NCBI GenBank assembly: GCA_002101905.1
Contig: LQPU01000025.1
Coordinates: 209,595 to 273,594 of the forward strand
Origin: Mycobacterium shimoidei
Lineage (GTDB): Bacteria; Actinomycetota; Actinomycetes; Mycobacteriales; Mycobacteriaceae
DNA: 64,000 nucleotides
Direction: 5' to 3'
The notes under the pieces are model-generated. The model searched no databases, was not told the DNA's origin, and was given only the letters and a program-made list of their open reading frames with translations. Below are positions 26,593-34,377 of this stretch, one piece after another. The stretch's first letter is position 1, and every line of letters starts with the position of its first letter. The position numbers and the translations under genes are program-made.

Positions 26593-26598
26593 ATTCCA

Positions 26599-27690
26599 AT
26601 GATTGCACCCGCTCGACCGATCCGCGTGTTCCAGGTCGCCACCGGCAACGTCGGCTCGGAGATGATCAAGCGGATCGCCGCGCATCCGGACCTGGAACTG
26701 ATTGGCGTGCATTGCTATTCGCCGGAGAAGATCGGCAAGGACGTCGGCGAACTGGTCGGCTTGGCACCCAACGGGGTGAAGGCGACCGGCACTGTCGAGG
26801 AGATCATCGCAGCCAAGCCTGATGTGTTGACGTTTCACGGCGTGTTTCCCGACGAAGACCTCTACGTCAAAGTTCTCGAGGCAGGGATCAACATCGTCAC
26901 CACCGCCGACTGGATCACCGGCTGGCACCGCGACAAGAACCACCCGCACCCGTCGGGCAAGCCGGTGAGCCAACTGCTGGCGGAAGCTTGCGAGAAGGGC
27001 GGTGCGACGTTCTACGGGACTGGAATGAATCCAGGGCTGAATCAGATTCTCGGCGTGGTCTGTTCGGCCGACGTCTCCGAAATCGAGAACATCACCACGA
27101 TCGAGTCGGTCGATGTGTCGTGCCACCACTCGAAGGAAACCTGGGTCGAAGTCGGCTACGGCCAGCCCGTCGACGATCCGGAAATCCCGGCGAAGCTGGA
27201 GCGCTACACCCGCGTCTTCGCCGACAGCGTGCTGATGATGGCCGACTGCTTCGACCTGCCGCTCGACGACGTCACGTTCAGCTATGAGCTGGGCGCGTGC
27301 ACCAAGGACGTCGATCTGGGCTGGTACAGACTGCCCAAGGGCTCGCTGGGCGGCAACTACATCAAGTATCAGGGCATTGTCGACGGGGTTCCGCGGATCG
27401 AGACGCATCTGGAATGGCAGATGACGCCGCACACCGATCCGAGCTGGAACATCAAGGGCTGCTACATCACCCAGATCAAAGGCGACCCCAACATCTACAA
27501 CAAACACATGATTTTTCCCAAGGACGGTGTGGATCTGTCCGACCCGAAAAACTTCGCGTCGATCGGCATGACCGTCACCGGCATGCCGGCGCTGCATGCG
27601 ATCGCGTCGGTGGTAGCCGCACCACCAGGATTGCTCACCAGTGCTGACCTGCCGCTGCGTGGATTCGCCGGCAGGTTCAAGTCGCGGTAG
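26599..27690 (+). CDS. DapB-like NAD(P)-dependent dehydrogenase
   Basis: A 363-residue protein with an N-terminal Rossmann domain (IRVFQVATGNVGSEMIKRI, residues 8-26, with G-x-x-G), a substrate-domain stretch VTTADWITGWHRDKNH and GTGMNPGLNQILGVV. This architecture is that of the dihydrodipicolinate reductase-like family seen in actinobacteria (also 2,4-diaminopentanoate-dehydrogenase-like), not of authentic DapB, which is about 245 residues. It is 6 nt downstream of the Rieske oxygenase gene and surely co-transcribed, so it probably oxidises or reduces the hydroxylated product. The substrate is unknown. Confidence 0.75.
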   Translation: MIAPARPIRVFQVATGNVGSEMIKRIAAHPDLELIGVHCYSPEKIGKDVGELVGLAPNGVKATGTVEEIIAAKPDVLTFHGVFPDEDLYVKVLEAGINIVTTADWITGWHRDKNHPHPSGKPVSQLLAEACEKGGATFYGTGMNPGLNQILGVVCSADVSEIENITTIESVDVSCHHSKETWVEVGYGQPVDDPEIPAKLERYTRVFADSVLMMADCFDLPLDDVTFSYELGACTKDVDLGWYRLPKGSLGGNYIKYQGIVDGVPRIETHLEWQMTPHTDPSWNIKGCYITQIKGDPNIYNKHMIFPKDGVDLSDPKNFASIGMTVTGMPALHAIASVVAAPPGLLTSADLPLRGFAGRFKSR

Positions 27691-27798
27691 GCCCAGCCCC
27701 GACCCCATGGCCGCTGAAACGGTTAAGTTGGCCTATATGGACAGCGACCAGCGGGATCCGAGCTCACCGTGCCCGGTCGGTGCGATTTGGTGAATCGC

Positions 27799-30306
27799 AT
27801 GGACGAGCAGCTTGACGAGCTGCGGGCCGCCCGCGACCAGCTGGAACAGTTGGTGCAGGTCATCGTCGAGATCGGTGCCGATCTGGACCTGGACGTGACG
27901 TTGCGACGAATCGTCGATGCAGCGATGCAACTGACCGGTGCGCGCCTGGCCGCGCTGGGCATACGCGGACCGGCCGGTGGCCTGGATTCTTTCATCTGCA
28001 CAGGTATCGACGACGACACGGCGCGGCGGCTCGGCGATCTGCCGGTAGGTGAGGGCCTTCGGGTCGATGATGCGAGCACTCACTCGAAGGCCGCCGCGCT
28101 GCAGGGCCACGACCTGCAGATACGCGCTCTGCTCGGCGTGCCGATCATCGCGCGGTCGGCTGACTTGGGCAACCTCTATCTGGCCGACGACCGCCCTGGC
28201 CGAGTGTTCTCCGAAGCCCAGGAGAGCGCCGTTCGGGCCTTGGCCTCGGCGGCGGCAGTCGCCATCGACAACGCGCGACTGTTCGAACGAGAACGCGAAT
28301 CGGCGAAATGGACGAAGGCCAGTCGCCAGATCACCACCGCGCTACTGTCCGGCGACCCGCAGACGGGGCCATTGCAGCTCATTGTCAACCGTGCCCTCGA
28401 GTTGGCCCAAGCCGAACAAGCGATACTGCTGGTTCCGGCCGAAACCGAACTCGCCGCCGACGAGGTCGACACCTTGGTGGTGGCCGCGACGGCGGGCCGG
28501 TACTCCGCAGAAGTGATCGGGCGGCAGGTTCCGATCGACGGCTCCACCACAGGTGGAGTTGCGCGTCGCGGCATTCCGCTGATCACCGACTCCTTCCAAT
28601 ACCCGATCGAGGGATTCACCGATGTCGGCGAACGCTCGGCGGTGGTGATGCCGCTGATCGCCGACGACGCAGTGCTCGGTGTCATCGCCGTCGCGCGCAA
28701 TCCGCAGCAGCCGCCGTTCGGTAACGATTACCTCGACCTGGTCAGCGACTTCGCCCGGCACGCTGCTATCGCGTTGGCGCTGACAGCAGGTCGCGAACAC
28801 GCGCTCAATCAGCAACTCGCGCAAGCCGACACCGTCGACGAGGCGGTGCGGACCGCTGCTGAGGAACTGCGTCGGCTGTGGCGGGCTCGCCGGGTGCTGG
28901 CCGCCACCTTTCCCGCTCAGCGCCCTCCTTCCGAAATCTCCTCGAATACACCGGTTTTGGTCTCAGTTGGTGAGCCCGCGCAGTGGGCCGACCTGCCATC
29001 CGACACACGTCAGATGCTCAGCTCGCTGCGCGACGGCGACCTGCTCACCCCCAACGCAACACAGCCCGGGACGGCGGGCATCGCGCTGCAGCATCCCGAG
29101 GGTGTGCTCGTCGTCTGGATCGAGCTGGCCGAACAACGACCGTTCACTTTGGAGGACCAAACGCTGCTCACGGTGCTGGCCGGCCGACTCGGCCAGGGCC
29201 TGCACCGGGTGCATCAGGTTGACCAGCAACGTGAAACCGCACTGGCGTTGCAGCATGCAATCCTCGGCCCCTCTCGTCTTCCGAGCGGGTTCGCGGTGCG
29301 CTATGAGGCGGCCAGCCGGCCCCTGCACGTGGGCGGTGACTGGTATGACGTCGTCGACCTCGACGACGGGCGCATCGCGCTGATTGTCGGCGATTGTGTC
29401 GGCCACGGCCTCACGGCGGCGACCGTGATGGGGCAGTTGCGCAGCGCCTGCCGCGCGCTGCTGCTCGAGCGCGCCAGCCCCAGTGCGGCTCTCGCGGGGC
29501 TGGACCGTTTCGCCGCGCGGCTGCCCGGCGCCCAATGCACCACCGCCGTCTGCGCGGTACTCAATCCCGACACCGGAGAGCTGGTGTACTCCAGTGCCGG
29601 TCACCCGCCGCCCATCCTGGTCGACGCCGACGGCACCACGCGAATACTCGACGACGGCCACACCATCCCGTTAGGCGTACGACCCGATCGGCCCCGTCCG
29701 GAAGCCCGGGTGACTATCCCGGCGCGGGCGACGCTGCTGCTGTACACCGACGGTTTGGTCGAGCGCCGCCGCGTCGCGCTCGATGACGGCATCGCGCGCG
29801 CGGTGAGCATGGTCCAGGACGGGCGCACCAGTTCACTCGATGATCTGGCGAACCAGATCATGTCGCGGCTCGCGCCAAGCGGTGGGTATCAGGATGATGT
29901 GGCGATGCTGCTATATCGCCATCCGGCCCCGCTGCAGGTGGACTTCCCCGCCCACGCCAGCCAGCTCGCCCACAGCCGCAGCGCCTTGCGCGGCTGGTTG
30001 AGCCGGGCCCGGGTGGGCACAGATCAGGCTCACGACATGGTTGTCGCCGCCGGCGAGGCCGTCGCCAATGCCATCGAGCACGGCCACCGGCACAGTCCCG
30101 AGGGCATGATCAGGCTGCGTGCGACCATGCTCGTCGACGAGGTGCATCTGACCGTCACCGACACCGGCTCGTGGAAAACGCCGCAACCGGCCGCCAACCC
30201 GCACCGTGGCCGGGGTATCAACCTCATGCGGGCGCTCATGCGCGACGTCGCCATCCACGCCGACACCACCGGAACGACAGTCCACCTCTCCGCGAGGATC
30301 ACCTGA
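27799..30306 (+). CDS. GAF-SpoIIE phosphatase-HATPase anti-sigma regulatory protein
   Basis: An 835-residue multidomain regulator from the ATG at 27799 (GTG at 27769 is an alternative). It starts with a coiled helix (DEQLDELRAARDQLEQLVQ), then GAF domains (about 30-165 and 175-325, perhaps a degenerate third to about 490). A SpoIIE/PP2C phosphatase follows (about 500-695) with metal-site motifs GGDWYDV, GDCVGHG, YTDGLVE and QDDVAML. An RsbW-like HATPase ends it, with N-box EAVANAIEHG and G-box RGRGINLMRAL. It both dephosphorylates a STAS antagonist and may bind or phosphorylate it, a partner-switch module similar in logic to Rv1364c. Its 3' end overlaps the STAS gene. Confidence 0.92.
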   Translation: MDEQLDELRAARDQLEQLVQVIVEIGADLDLDVTLRRIVDAAMQLTGARLAALGIRGPAGGLDSFICTGIDDDTARRLGDLPVGEGLRVDDASTHSKAAALQGHDLQIRALLGVPIIARSADLGNLYLADDRPGRVFSEAQESAVRALASAAAVAIDNARLFERERESAKWTKASRQITTALLSGDPQTGPLQLIVNRALELAQAEQAILLVPAETELAADEVDTLVVAATAGRYSAEVIGRQVPIDGSTTGGVARRGIPLITDSFQYPIEGFTDVGERSAVVMPLIADDAVLGVIAVARNPQQPPFGNDYLDLVSDFARHAAIALALTAGREHALNQQLAQADTVDEAVRTAAEELRRLWRARRVLAATFPAQRPPSEISSNTPVLVSVGEPAQWADLPSDTRQMLSSLRDGDLLTPNATQPGTAGIALQHPEGVLVVWIELAEQRPFTLEDQTLLTVLAGRLGQGLHRVHQVDQQRETALALQHAILGPSRLPSGFAVRYEAASRPLHVGGDWYDVVDLDDGRIALIVGDCVGHGLTAATVMGQLRSACRALLLERASPSAALAGLDRFAARLPGAQCTTAVCAVLNPDTGELVYSSAGHPPPILVDADGTTRILDDGHTIPLGVRPDRPRPEARVTIPARATLLLYTDGLVERRRVALDDGIARAVSMVQDGRTSSLDDLANQIMSRLAPSGGYQDDVAMLLYRHPAPLQVDFPAHASQLAHSRSALRGWLSRARVGTDQAHDMVVAAGEAVANAIEHGHRHSPEGMIRLRATMLVDEVHLTVTDTGSWKTPQPAANPHRGRGINLMRALMRDVAIHADTTGTTVHLSARIT

Positions 30307-30623
30307 TGACCACACTGCTCACCGTCGACACCGCGCGCGGCGACGACGGCGCACTCACGCTGGTCGCGGCGGGCGAAATCGACCTGAGCAACGTCGAGGC
30401 CTTTAGTCGGGCACTCGACACGGCCATCACCGAGAATGCCGGCAGCAAAAGGAAACTCACGGTCGACCTCAGCGCCGTGGAGTATCTGGACAGCGCCGCC
30501 ATCAACGCCCTGTTTCCGCACGCCGAGCAGATCCGTCTCATCGTCCACCCGTTGCTGGTCCGCGTCTGCACGGTCAGTGGCCTGACCGAACTGACCACAG
30601 TCGAGGCCCCGCCGAAAGCTTGA
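30306..30623 (+). CDS. STAS-domain anti-sigma factor antagonist
   Basis: A 105-residue STAS protein. The strand VAAGEIDLSNVEAFSRAL and the loop VDLSAVEYLDSAAINAL hold the conserved phosphorylatable Ser (DSAA) used in RsbV/SpoIIAA proteins. The start ATG overlaps the TGA of the SpoIIE-HATPase gene by 1 nt, so the two are translationally coupled and almost certainly partners: the HATPase phosphorylates the serine, the SpoIIE domain removes it, and the free STAS protein sequesters an anti-sigma factor. The sigma factor served is not encoded nearby. Confidence 0.92.
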   Translation: MTTLLTVDTARGDDGALTLVAAGEIDLSNVEAFSRALDTAITENAGSKRKLTVDLSAVEYLDSAAINALFPHAEQIRLIVHPLLVRVCTVSGLTELTTVEAPPKA

Positions 30624-30746
30624 GCCCCCTGGGAGGGGGGACATCGTCGTGCAGACCCATCTTCACCTGACGAGCCCAGGCGGGAGTCGTGATTTTGCGG
30701 AGTCGGGAGATTTGGCGATATATCGGTAACGCCGACCTAGGCAACC

Positions 30747-30772
30747 AGTCCCGGTGGAGCTCCACCGGGACT
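30747..30772. repeat. Perfect 26-bp palindrome
   Basis: The arms AGTCCCGGTGGAG and CTCCACCGGGACT meet with no spacer, centred on GAGCTC. It lies between the STAS gene and tRNA-Thr, 75 nt upstream of the tRNA, and is not followed by a T-tract. It could be a very stable hairpin terminator or a protein-binding or cruciform site. Confidence 0.7.
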
Positions 30773-30847
30773 CGCTCAAGTCGGGCGCACAGATCCGACA
30801 GGGTCACTGGGTCGTAGAATCGTCATTGGCCCATCGGGCCGGTCCCG

Positions 30848-30923
30848 GCCGCGTTAGCTCAGTTGGTAGAGCGTCGCCCTTGTAAGGCGAATGGCGAGAG
30901 TTCGAGTCTCTCACGCGGCTCCA
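30848..30923 (+). tRNA. tRNA-Thr (anticodon UGU)
   Basis: The sequence folds as a complete tRNA. The acceptor GCCGCGT (30848-30854) pairs with ACGCGGC (30913-30919), followed by discriminator T and an encoded CCA at 30921-30923. The anticodon stem TCGCC/GGCGA encloses loop CTTGTAA with anticodon TGT (threonine, ACA codons), and the T arm GAGAG-TTCGAGT-CTCTC is perfect. A TAGAAT hexamer at 30815-30820 may be its -10 box. Confidence 0.96.
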
Positions 30924-30961
30924 TTTCTGTCGGCGCTAACCGATAGCGTCATCTTGTGTCC

Positions 30962-31288
30962 ATGACCTGTCTCGGTTGCGGAGTCGATTTTGAAGGGCGT
31001 CGGCCAAAAGTGTTCTGCACCAATGCATGCCAACAGTCATAACGCCGACGCTTGCTCTTGGAGAATTGGCTCAATACCGGATCTTGTGGTCGCATGTCAT
31101 ACCAAGGTCACTACGTTCGTGACTACCTCTATGAGCAGCAGGGCGGTTGCTGTGCGATTTGCGGCATCGAGGACAAGTGGAATGGCGTGACCAACTGTGA
31201 CAGCCAGCTACCGACGTACAAGGCGAGGAATCGCGGTGGCGGTCGCCACTATCGGCGACAGCGGTACGCCGACGGTCAGTCGTATTGA
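30962..31288 (+). pseudogene. HNH endonuclease relic: internal stop and loss of catalytic core
   Basis: One reading frame runs from the ATG at 30962 to TGA at 31286-31288 but has an in-frame TAA at codon 27 (30962+78). The N-terminal part has a zinc-ribbon CLGCG...FCTNAC pattern. After the stop, the same frame gives RRRLLLENWLNTG, GHYVRDYLYEQ, CCAICGI and, directly joined, NCDSQLPTYKARNRGGG. In intact small HNH proteins of this type the segment between CAICG...WNG and NCDSQLPTYKARN carries the DHIDG catalytic motif; it is missing here, so the gene lost its active site by an in-frame deletion as well as by the stop. It begins 38 nt after the tRNA-Thr CCA. It resembles phage-borne or mobile HNH genes. 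Confidence 0.85.
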
Positions 31289-31313
31289 TAAGGCCGAAGG
31301 TGAGCCTGACCGC

Positions 31314-32042
31314 TTACTCGTCGTGGTCGATGACCCGCTGCGAGCGCACCGGGCGGGTCGAGGTGCGCCGCGACGGGCGCCGGCCGGGCAGCGGGATGCG
31401 GTCGGCGATGTTGCTCAGCGGGTTGACGACCATGGTCAGCGAAATGACGGCTTCCTGAAGCGTGGCGATGGCCGGTTCCAGCGCCTCCATCCCGGGAGCC
31501 AGTCGGCTGAGGGTGTCGGCGACGTCGGCAAGCTGCTCGAGCGGGCCGTGCCGCGCGGTCAGCTTGTCGATCAGACCGCCCTCGGCCAGCAGCCGGTCGG
31601 CCAGCCCGTCCTCGGCCAGCACTCGCTCGATCAACCCGTCGTCGGCCAGCAGCTGATCGGCCAACCCGCCCGGTTTCAGGGCCCGCTCCAATGCGCCGCC
31701 CTCCTCGGTCAGCCGGTCGAGCAGACCGCCCGGTGCGGTCAGCATGTCGACGACCCCGCCGGGGCGCAGCAGCCGATCCAGCGGACCGTCCGGCGCCAGC
31801 GCCCGACCCAGCGGTGCGTCGTCGTCGAGAAGTCGCGCAAGCCGGTTCGCGCGCGTGATCGCGTCGTCGATGCCCAGCATGTGCGTGACCGCATTCGGCC
31901 TGCTCTGTGCCCCTGTGTCGCCGACGGCTCGCTTGGCCAAGTCGACCGCCGACGCGGCAGCATTCACCCCGGTTTCGGCCGCAGCGAGCCCTACGCGCAC
32001 GGGGAGGGTGGCGATGCTAGCCAGGCTTTTGCCGAGGTTCAT
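31314..32042 (-). CDS. Decapeptide-repeat protein, Rv0756c-like
   Basis: A 242-residue protein matching the position and size of M. tuberculosis Rv0756c (upstream of and divergent from phoP). Residues about 76-172 are a tandem array of roughly ten 10-residue units with the pattern GLxDRLLAxG (for example GLADQLLADD, GLIERVLAED, GLADRLLAEG, GLIDKLTARH). Before it lies an Ala-rich helix, after it a helix with VISLTMVVNPLSNIADRIP and a basic tail RRPSRRTSTRPVRS. There is no signal peptide. The repeats suggest an amphipathic, possibly membrane- or partner-binding helix bundle. No function is known. It shares the 129-nt intergenic region with phoP, so PhoP may control it. Confidence 0.85.
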   Translation of the reverse strand: MNLGKSLASIATLPVRVGLAAAETGVNAAASAVDLAKRAVGDTGAQSRPNAVTHMLGIDDAITRANRLARLLDDDAPLGRALAPDGPLDRLLRPGGVVDMLTAPGGLLDRLTEEGGALERALKPGGLADQLLADDGLIERVLAEDGLADRLLAEGGLIDKLTARHGPLEQLADVADTLSRLAPGMEALEPAIATLQEAVISLTMVVNPLSNIADRIPLPGRRPSRRTSTRPVRSQRVIDHDE

Positions 32043-32099
32043 CCCCTGAGTGTAGGCACGTCAGCCTGCGGTTATCCCAGTACGAGCCAGACGGACTTC

Positions 32100-32116
32100 T
32101 CACAAAATTTCACAGC
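32100..32116 (+). promoter_or_regulatory. Candidate PhoP box upstream of phoP
   Basis: Two direct half-sites TCACAAA (32100-32106) and TCACAGC (32110-32116) start 10 bp apart; the published mycobacterial PhoP box is TCACAGC repeated at about 11 bp. A TACGCT -10-like hexamer follows at 32140-32145. Autoregulation is inferred. Confidence 0.45.
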
Positions 32117-32171
32117 AACTTTGCAGGTTCCATGGAGGTTACGCTTATGCAAGTACGAGGGAATTGATCCC

Positions 32172-32891
32172 ATGACACCGGCAAACGGAAACGGCAACCC
32201 GCCCGAGGCGCGTGTTCTCGTCGTCGACGACGAACCCAACATCGTCGAATTGCTCTCGGTGAGCCTGAAATTTCAGGGTTTCGAGGTGCATACCGCGACC
32301 AACGGGCCGGTGGCGCTGGATCTTGCGCGCGAGGTCAAGCCGGACGCGGTGATCCTCGACGTGATGATGCCGGGCATGGACGGCTTCGGTGTGCTGCGAC
32401 GGTTACGTGCCGACGGTATCGACGCGCCTGCGTTGTTTTTGACCGCCCGCGACTCACTGCAGGACAAGATTGCCGGATTGACCCTCGGCGGCGACGATTA
32501 CGTGACCAAGCCGTTCAGCCTGGAAGAAGTGGTCGCGCGGTTGCGCGTCATCTTGCGTCGCGCCGGCAAGGGCGTTACCGAGCACCGCAACTCCCGGCTG
32601 ACCTTCGCCGACATCGAACTCGACGAGGACACCCATGAGGTGTGGAAGGCCGGCAAACCAGTTTCGTTGTCTCCGACCGAGTTCACGCTGTTGCGTTATT
32701 TCGTGATCAACGCCGGCACCGTGTTGAGCAAACCGAAGATCCTCGATCACGTGTGGCGGTATGACTTCGGCGGCGACGTGAACGTCGTCGAGTCGTATGT
32801 GTCGTATCTGCGACGCAAGATCGACACTGGTGAAAAGCGGTTGCTGCACACGCTTCGCGGAGTGGGGTACGTGCTGCGAGAACCGCGATGA
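32172..32891 (+). CDS. phoP: PhoP response regulator
   Basis: A 239-residue OmpR-class regulator. The ATG at 32172 is chosen since GAGGGA precedes it and the sequence aligns with M. tuberculosis PhoP just after its N-terminal extension. The receiver domain has ARVLVVDDE (acidic pocket) and the phosphoacceptor Asp63 in VILDVMMPG, with VTKPFS lysine near 113. The winged-helix DNA-binding domain (about 140-239) is nearly identical to that of M. tuberculosis PhoP (SYLRRKIDTGEKRLLHTLRG). PhoP controls virulence lipids, ESX-1 secretion and acid response in mycobacteria. It is followed after 17 nt by phoR. Confidence 0.97.
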   Translation: MTPANGNGNPPEARVLVVDDEPNIVELLSVSLKFQGFEVHTATNGPVALDLAREVKPDAVILDVMMPGMDGFGVLRRLRADGIDAPALFLTARDSLQDKIAGLTLGGDDYVTKPFSLEEVVARLRVILRRAGKGVTEHRNSRLTFADIELDEDTHEVWKAGKPVSLSPTEFTLLRYFVINAGTVLSKPKILDHVWRYDFGGDVNVVESYVSYLRRKIDTGEKRLLHTLRGVGYVLREPR

Positions 32892-32908
32892 CTAGCAGTT
32901 GGTAGGCG

Positions 32909-34342
32909 ATGGCCAACCACCATCGCGGTGCACTGCCGCTGCGGGTCAGCCTCATTGCCGCCACGTTGGTGTTGGTTGCGTGCGGTCTGGCGGCTTCCGG
33001 GATCGCGGTTACTTCGATTCTGCGGCACAGCTTGATCAACCGCGTCGACCAGAACCTGATCGACGCGTCGCGCGGCTGGGCGCAGGCGCAGCACCGGTCC
33101 GCGCAGGTTCAAAGCGAGGCCCCGAACGTCAACCGCCCGCCGTCCAACTTCTACGTGCGCAGCATCGGCCGTGACGGTCGTACCTGGACGGTGGTCAACG
33201 ATCGCCGCGCCGAGCCTGCACTGCCTGACGACAACGATGTGGGACCCGAACCGACGACGATCGGATCGGTGAACAACTCCGGCGTGCAATGGCGGGCGGT
33301 GTCGGTGCGGGGGCCGATGGGCAGGCTGATCACCGTCGCCTACGACCTTTCCGACGTGCAGCACACGGTCCGCTCACTGGTGTGGTTGCAGCTGGGCATC
33401 GGCGCGGTGGTGTTGGTGGTGATCGGTGTCGCGGGTTCGGCGGTGGTGCATATGAGCTTGCGTCCGCTGAACGAGGTCGAGCAGACCGCGGCCGCGATCG
33501 CCGGTGGACAGCTCGATCGCCGCATTCCGGAGCGTAGTTCGCGGACCGAGGTGGGCCGACTTTCGTTGGCGCTCAACAGCATGCTGGCTCAGCTTCAGCA
33601 AGCGGTGGCGTCCTCGGAGTCGTCGGCGGAGAAGGCGCGCACGTCGGAGGAGCGGATGCGCCAATTCATCACCGATGCGAGCCACGAACTACGCACGCCG
33701 CTCACCACCATCCGTGGATTCGCCGAACTGTATCGGCAAGGTGCCGCGCGCGACGTCGAGATATTGATGTCGCGCATCGAAAGCGAATCACGCCGGATCG
33801 GGCTGCTGGTCGACGATCTGCTGCTGTTGGCCCAGCTGGACGCACAACGGCCTGTCGAACGCCACCGAGTGGACCTGCTGGCGCTGGCCAGTGACACGGT
33901 GCATGACGCACAGGCGATCGCCCCGGGGCGCACGATCACCATGGTTGTGCTCGACGGTCCTGGCACTCCAGAGGTGCTTGGCGACGAAGCCCGGCTGCGT
34001 CAGGTGCTGAGCAACTTGATGGCCAACGCGTTGCAGCACACGCCGGACAGCGCCGATGTCACCGTGCGAGTCGGAACCGATGTCGACAACGCCATTTTGG
34101 AGGTTGTCGACCAGGGTCCGGGAATGAGTCAGGAAGACGCCCAGCACATCTTCGAGCGTTTCTACCGCGCCGACTCGTCGCGGGCGCGTAGCAGTGGCGG
34201 CACCGGGCTGGGTTTGTCGATCGTCGATTCGCTGGTACGCGCACATGGCGGCAAAGTCTCGGTGACCACGGCGCCCGGGCAGGGCTGCCGGTTCTGCGTC
34301 GTGCTGCCGCGTGTCGCCGATGTCCCCGCCAAGGTAAGTTAG
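32909..34342 (+). CDS. phoR: PhoR sensor histidine kinase
   Basis: A 477-residue membrane kinase. TM1 spans about residues 12-35 and TM2 about 158-182, flanking an extracytoplasmic sensor. HAMP follows (about 183-235), then the dimerisation domain with His259 in DASHELRTPLTTIRG and the ATP-binding domain with N-box NLMANALQHTP, G1 DQGPGMS, F-box FERFYRAD and G2 GGTGLGLSIV. It is the cognate partner of PhoP and senses acidic pH or related cues. Length agrees with M. tuberculosis PhoR (485). It is translated from an ATG 17 nt after phoP. Confidence 0.96.
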   Translation: MANHHRGALPLRVSLIAATLVLVACGLAASGIAVTSILRHSLINRVDQNLIDASRGWAQAQHRSAQVQSEAPNVNRPPSNFYVRSIGRDGRTWTVVNDRRAEPALPDDNDVGPEPTTIGSVNNSGVQWRAVSVRGPMGRLITVAYDLSDVQHTVRSLVWLQLGIGAVVLVVIGVAGSAVVHMSLRPLNEVEQTAAAIAGGQLDRRIPERSSRTEVGRLSLALNSMLAQLQQAVASSESSAEKARTSEERMRQFITDASHELRTPLTTIRGFAELYRQGAARDVEILMSRIESESRRIGLLVDDLLLLAQLDAQRPVERHRVDLLALASDTVHDAQAIAPGRTITMVVLDGPGTPEVLGDEARLRQVLSNLMANALQHTPDSADVTVRVGTDVDNAILEVVDQGPGMSQEDAQHIFERFYRADSSRARSSGGTGLGLSIVDSLVRAHGGKVSVTTAPGQGCRFCVVLPRVADVPAKVS

Positions 34343-34377
34343 TTCGGCTGTGCACGATTCGAGCAGACGAGGGTTTG

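Noticed and set aside
25696..27708. Long open frame (about 670 codons) on the minus strand opposite the Rieske and DapB-like genes
   Set aside because: It is an antisense shadow of two well-supported genes; its sequence is Arg/His/Val-rich with no domain pattern.
30848..32042. Integrated element bounded by a repeat of the tRNA 3' end
   Set aside because: I saw no second copy of the tRNA-Thr 3' end before the Rv0756c-like gene; only the HNH relic supports past integration.
31197..32171. N-terminal extension of phoP to 31197
   Set aside because: The extension overlaps the Rv0756c-like gene antisense and lacks receiver-domain homology; a ribosome site marks the ATG at 32172.
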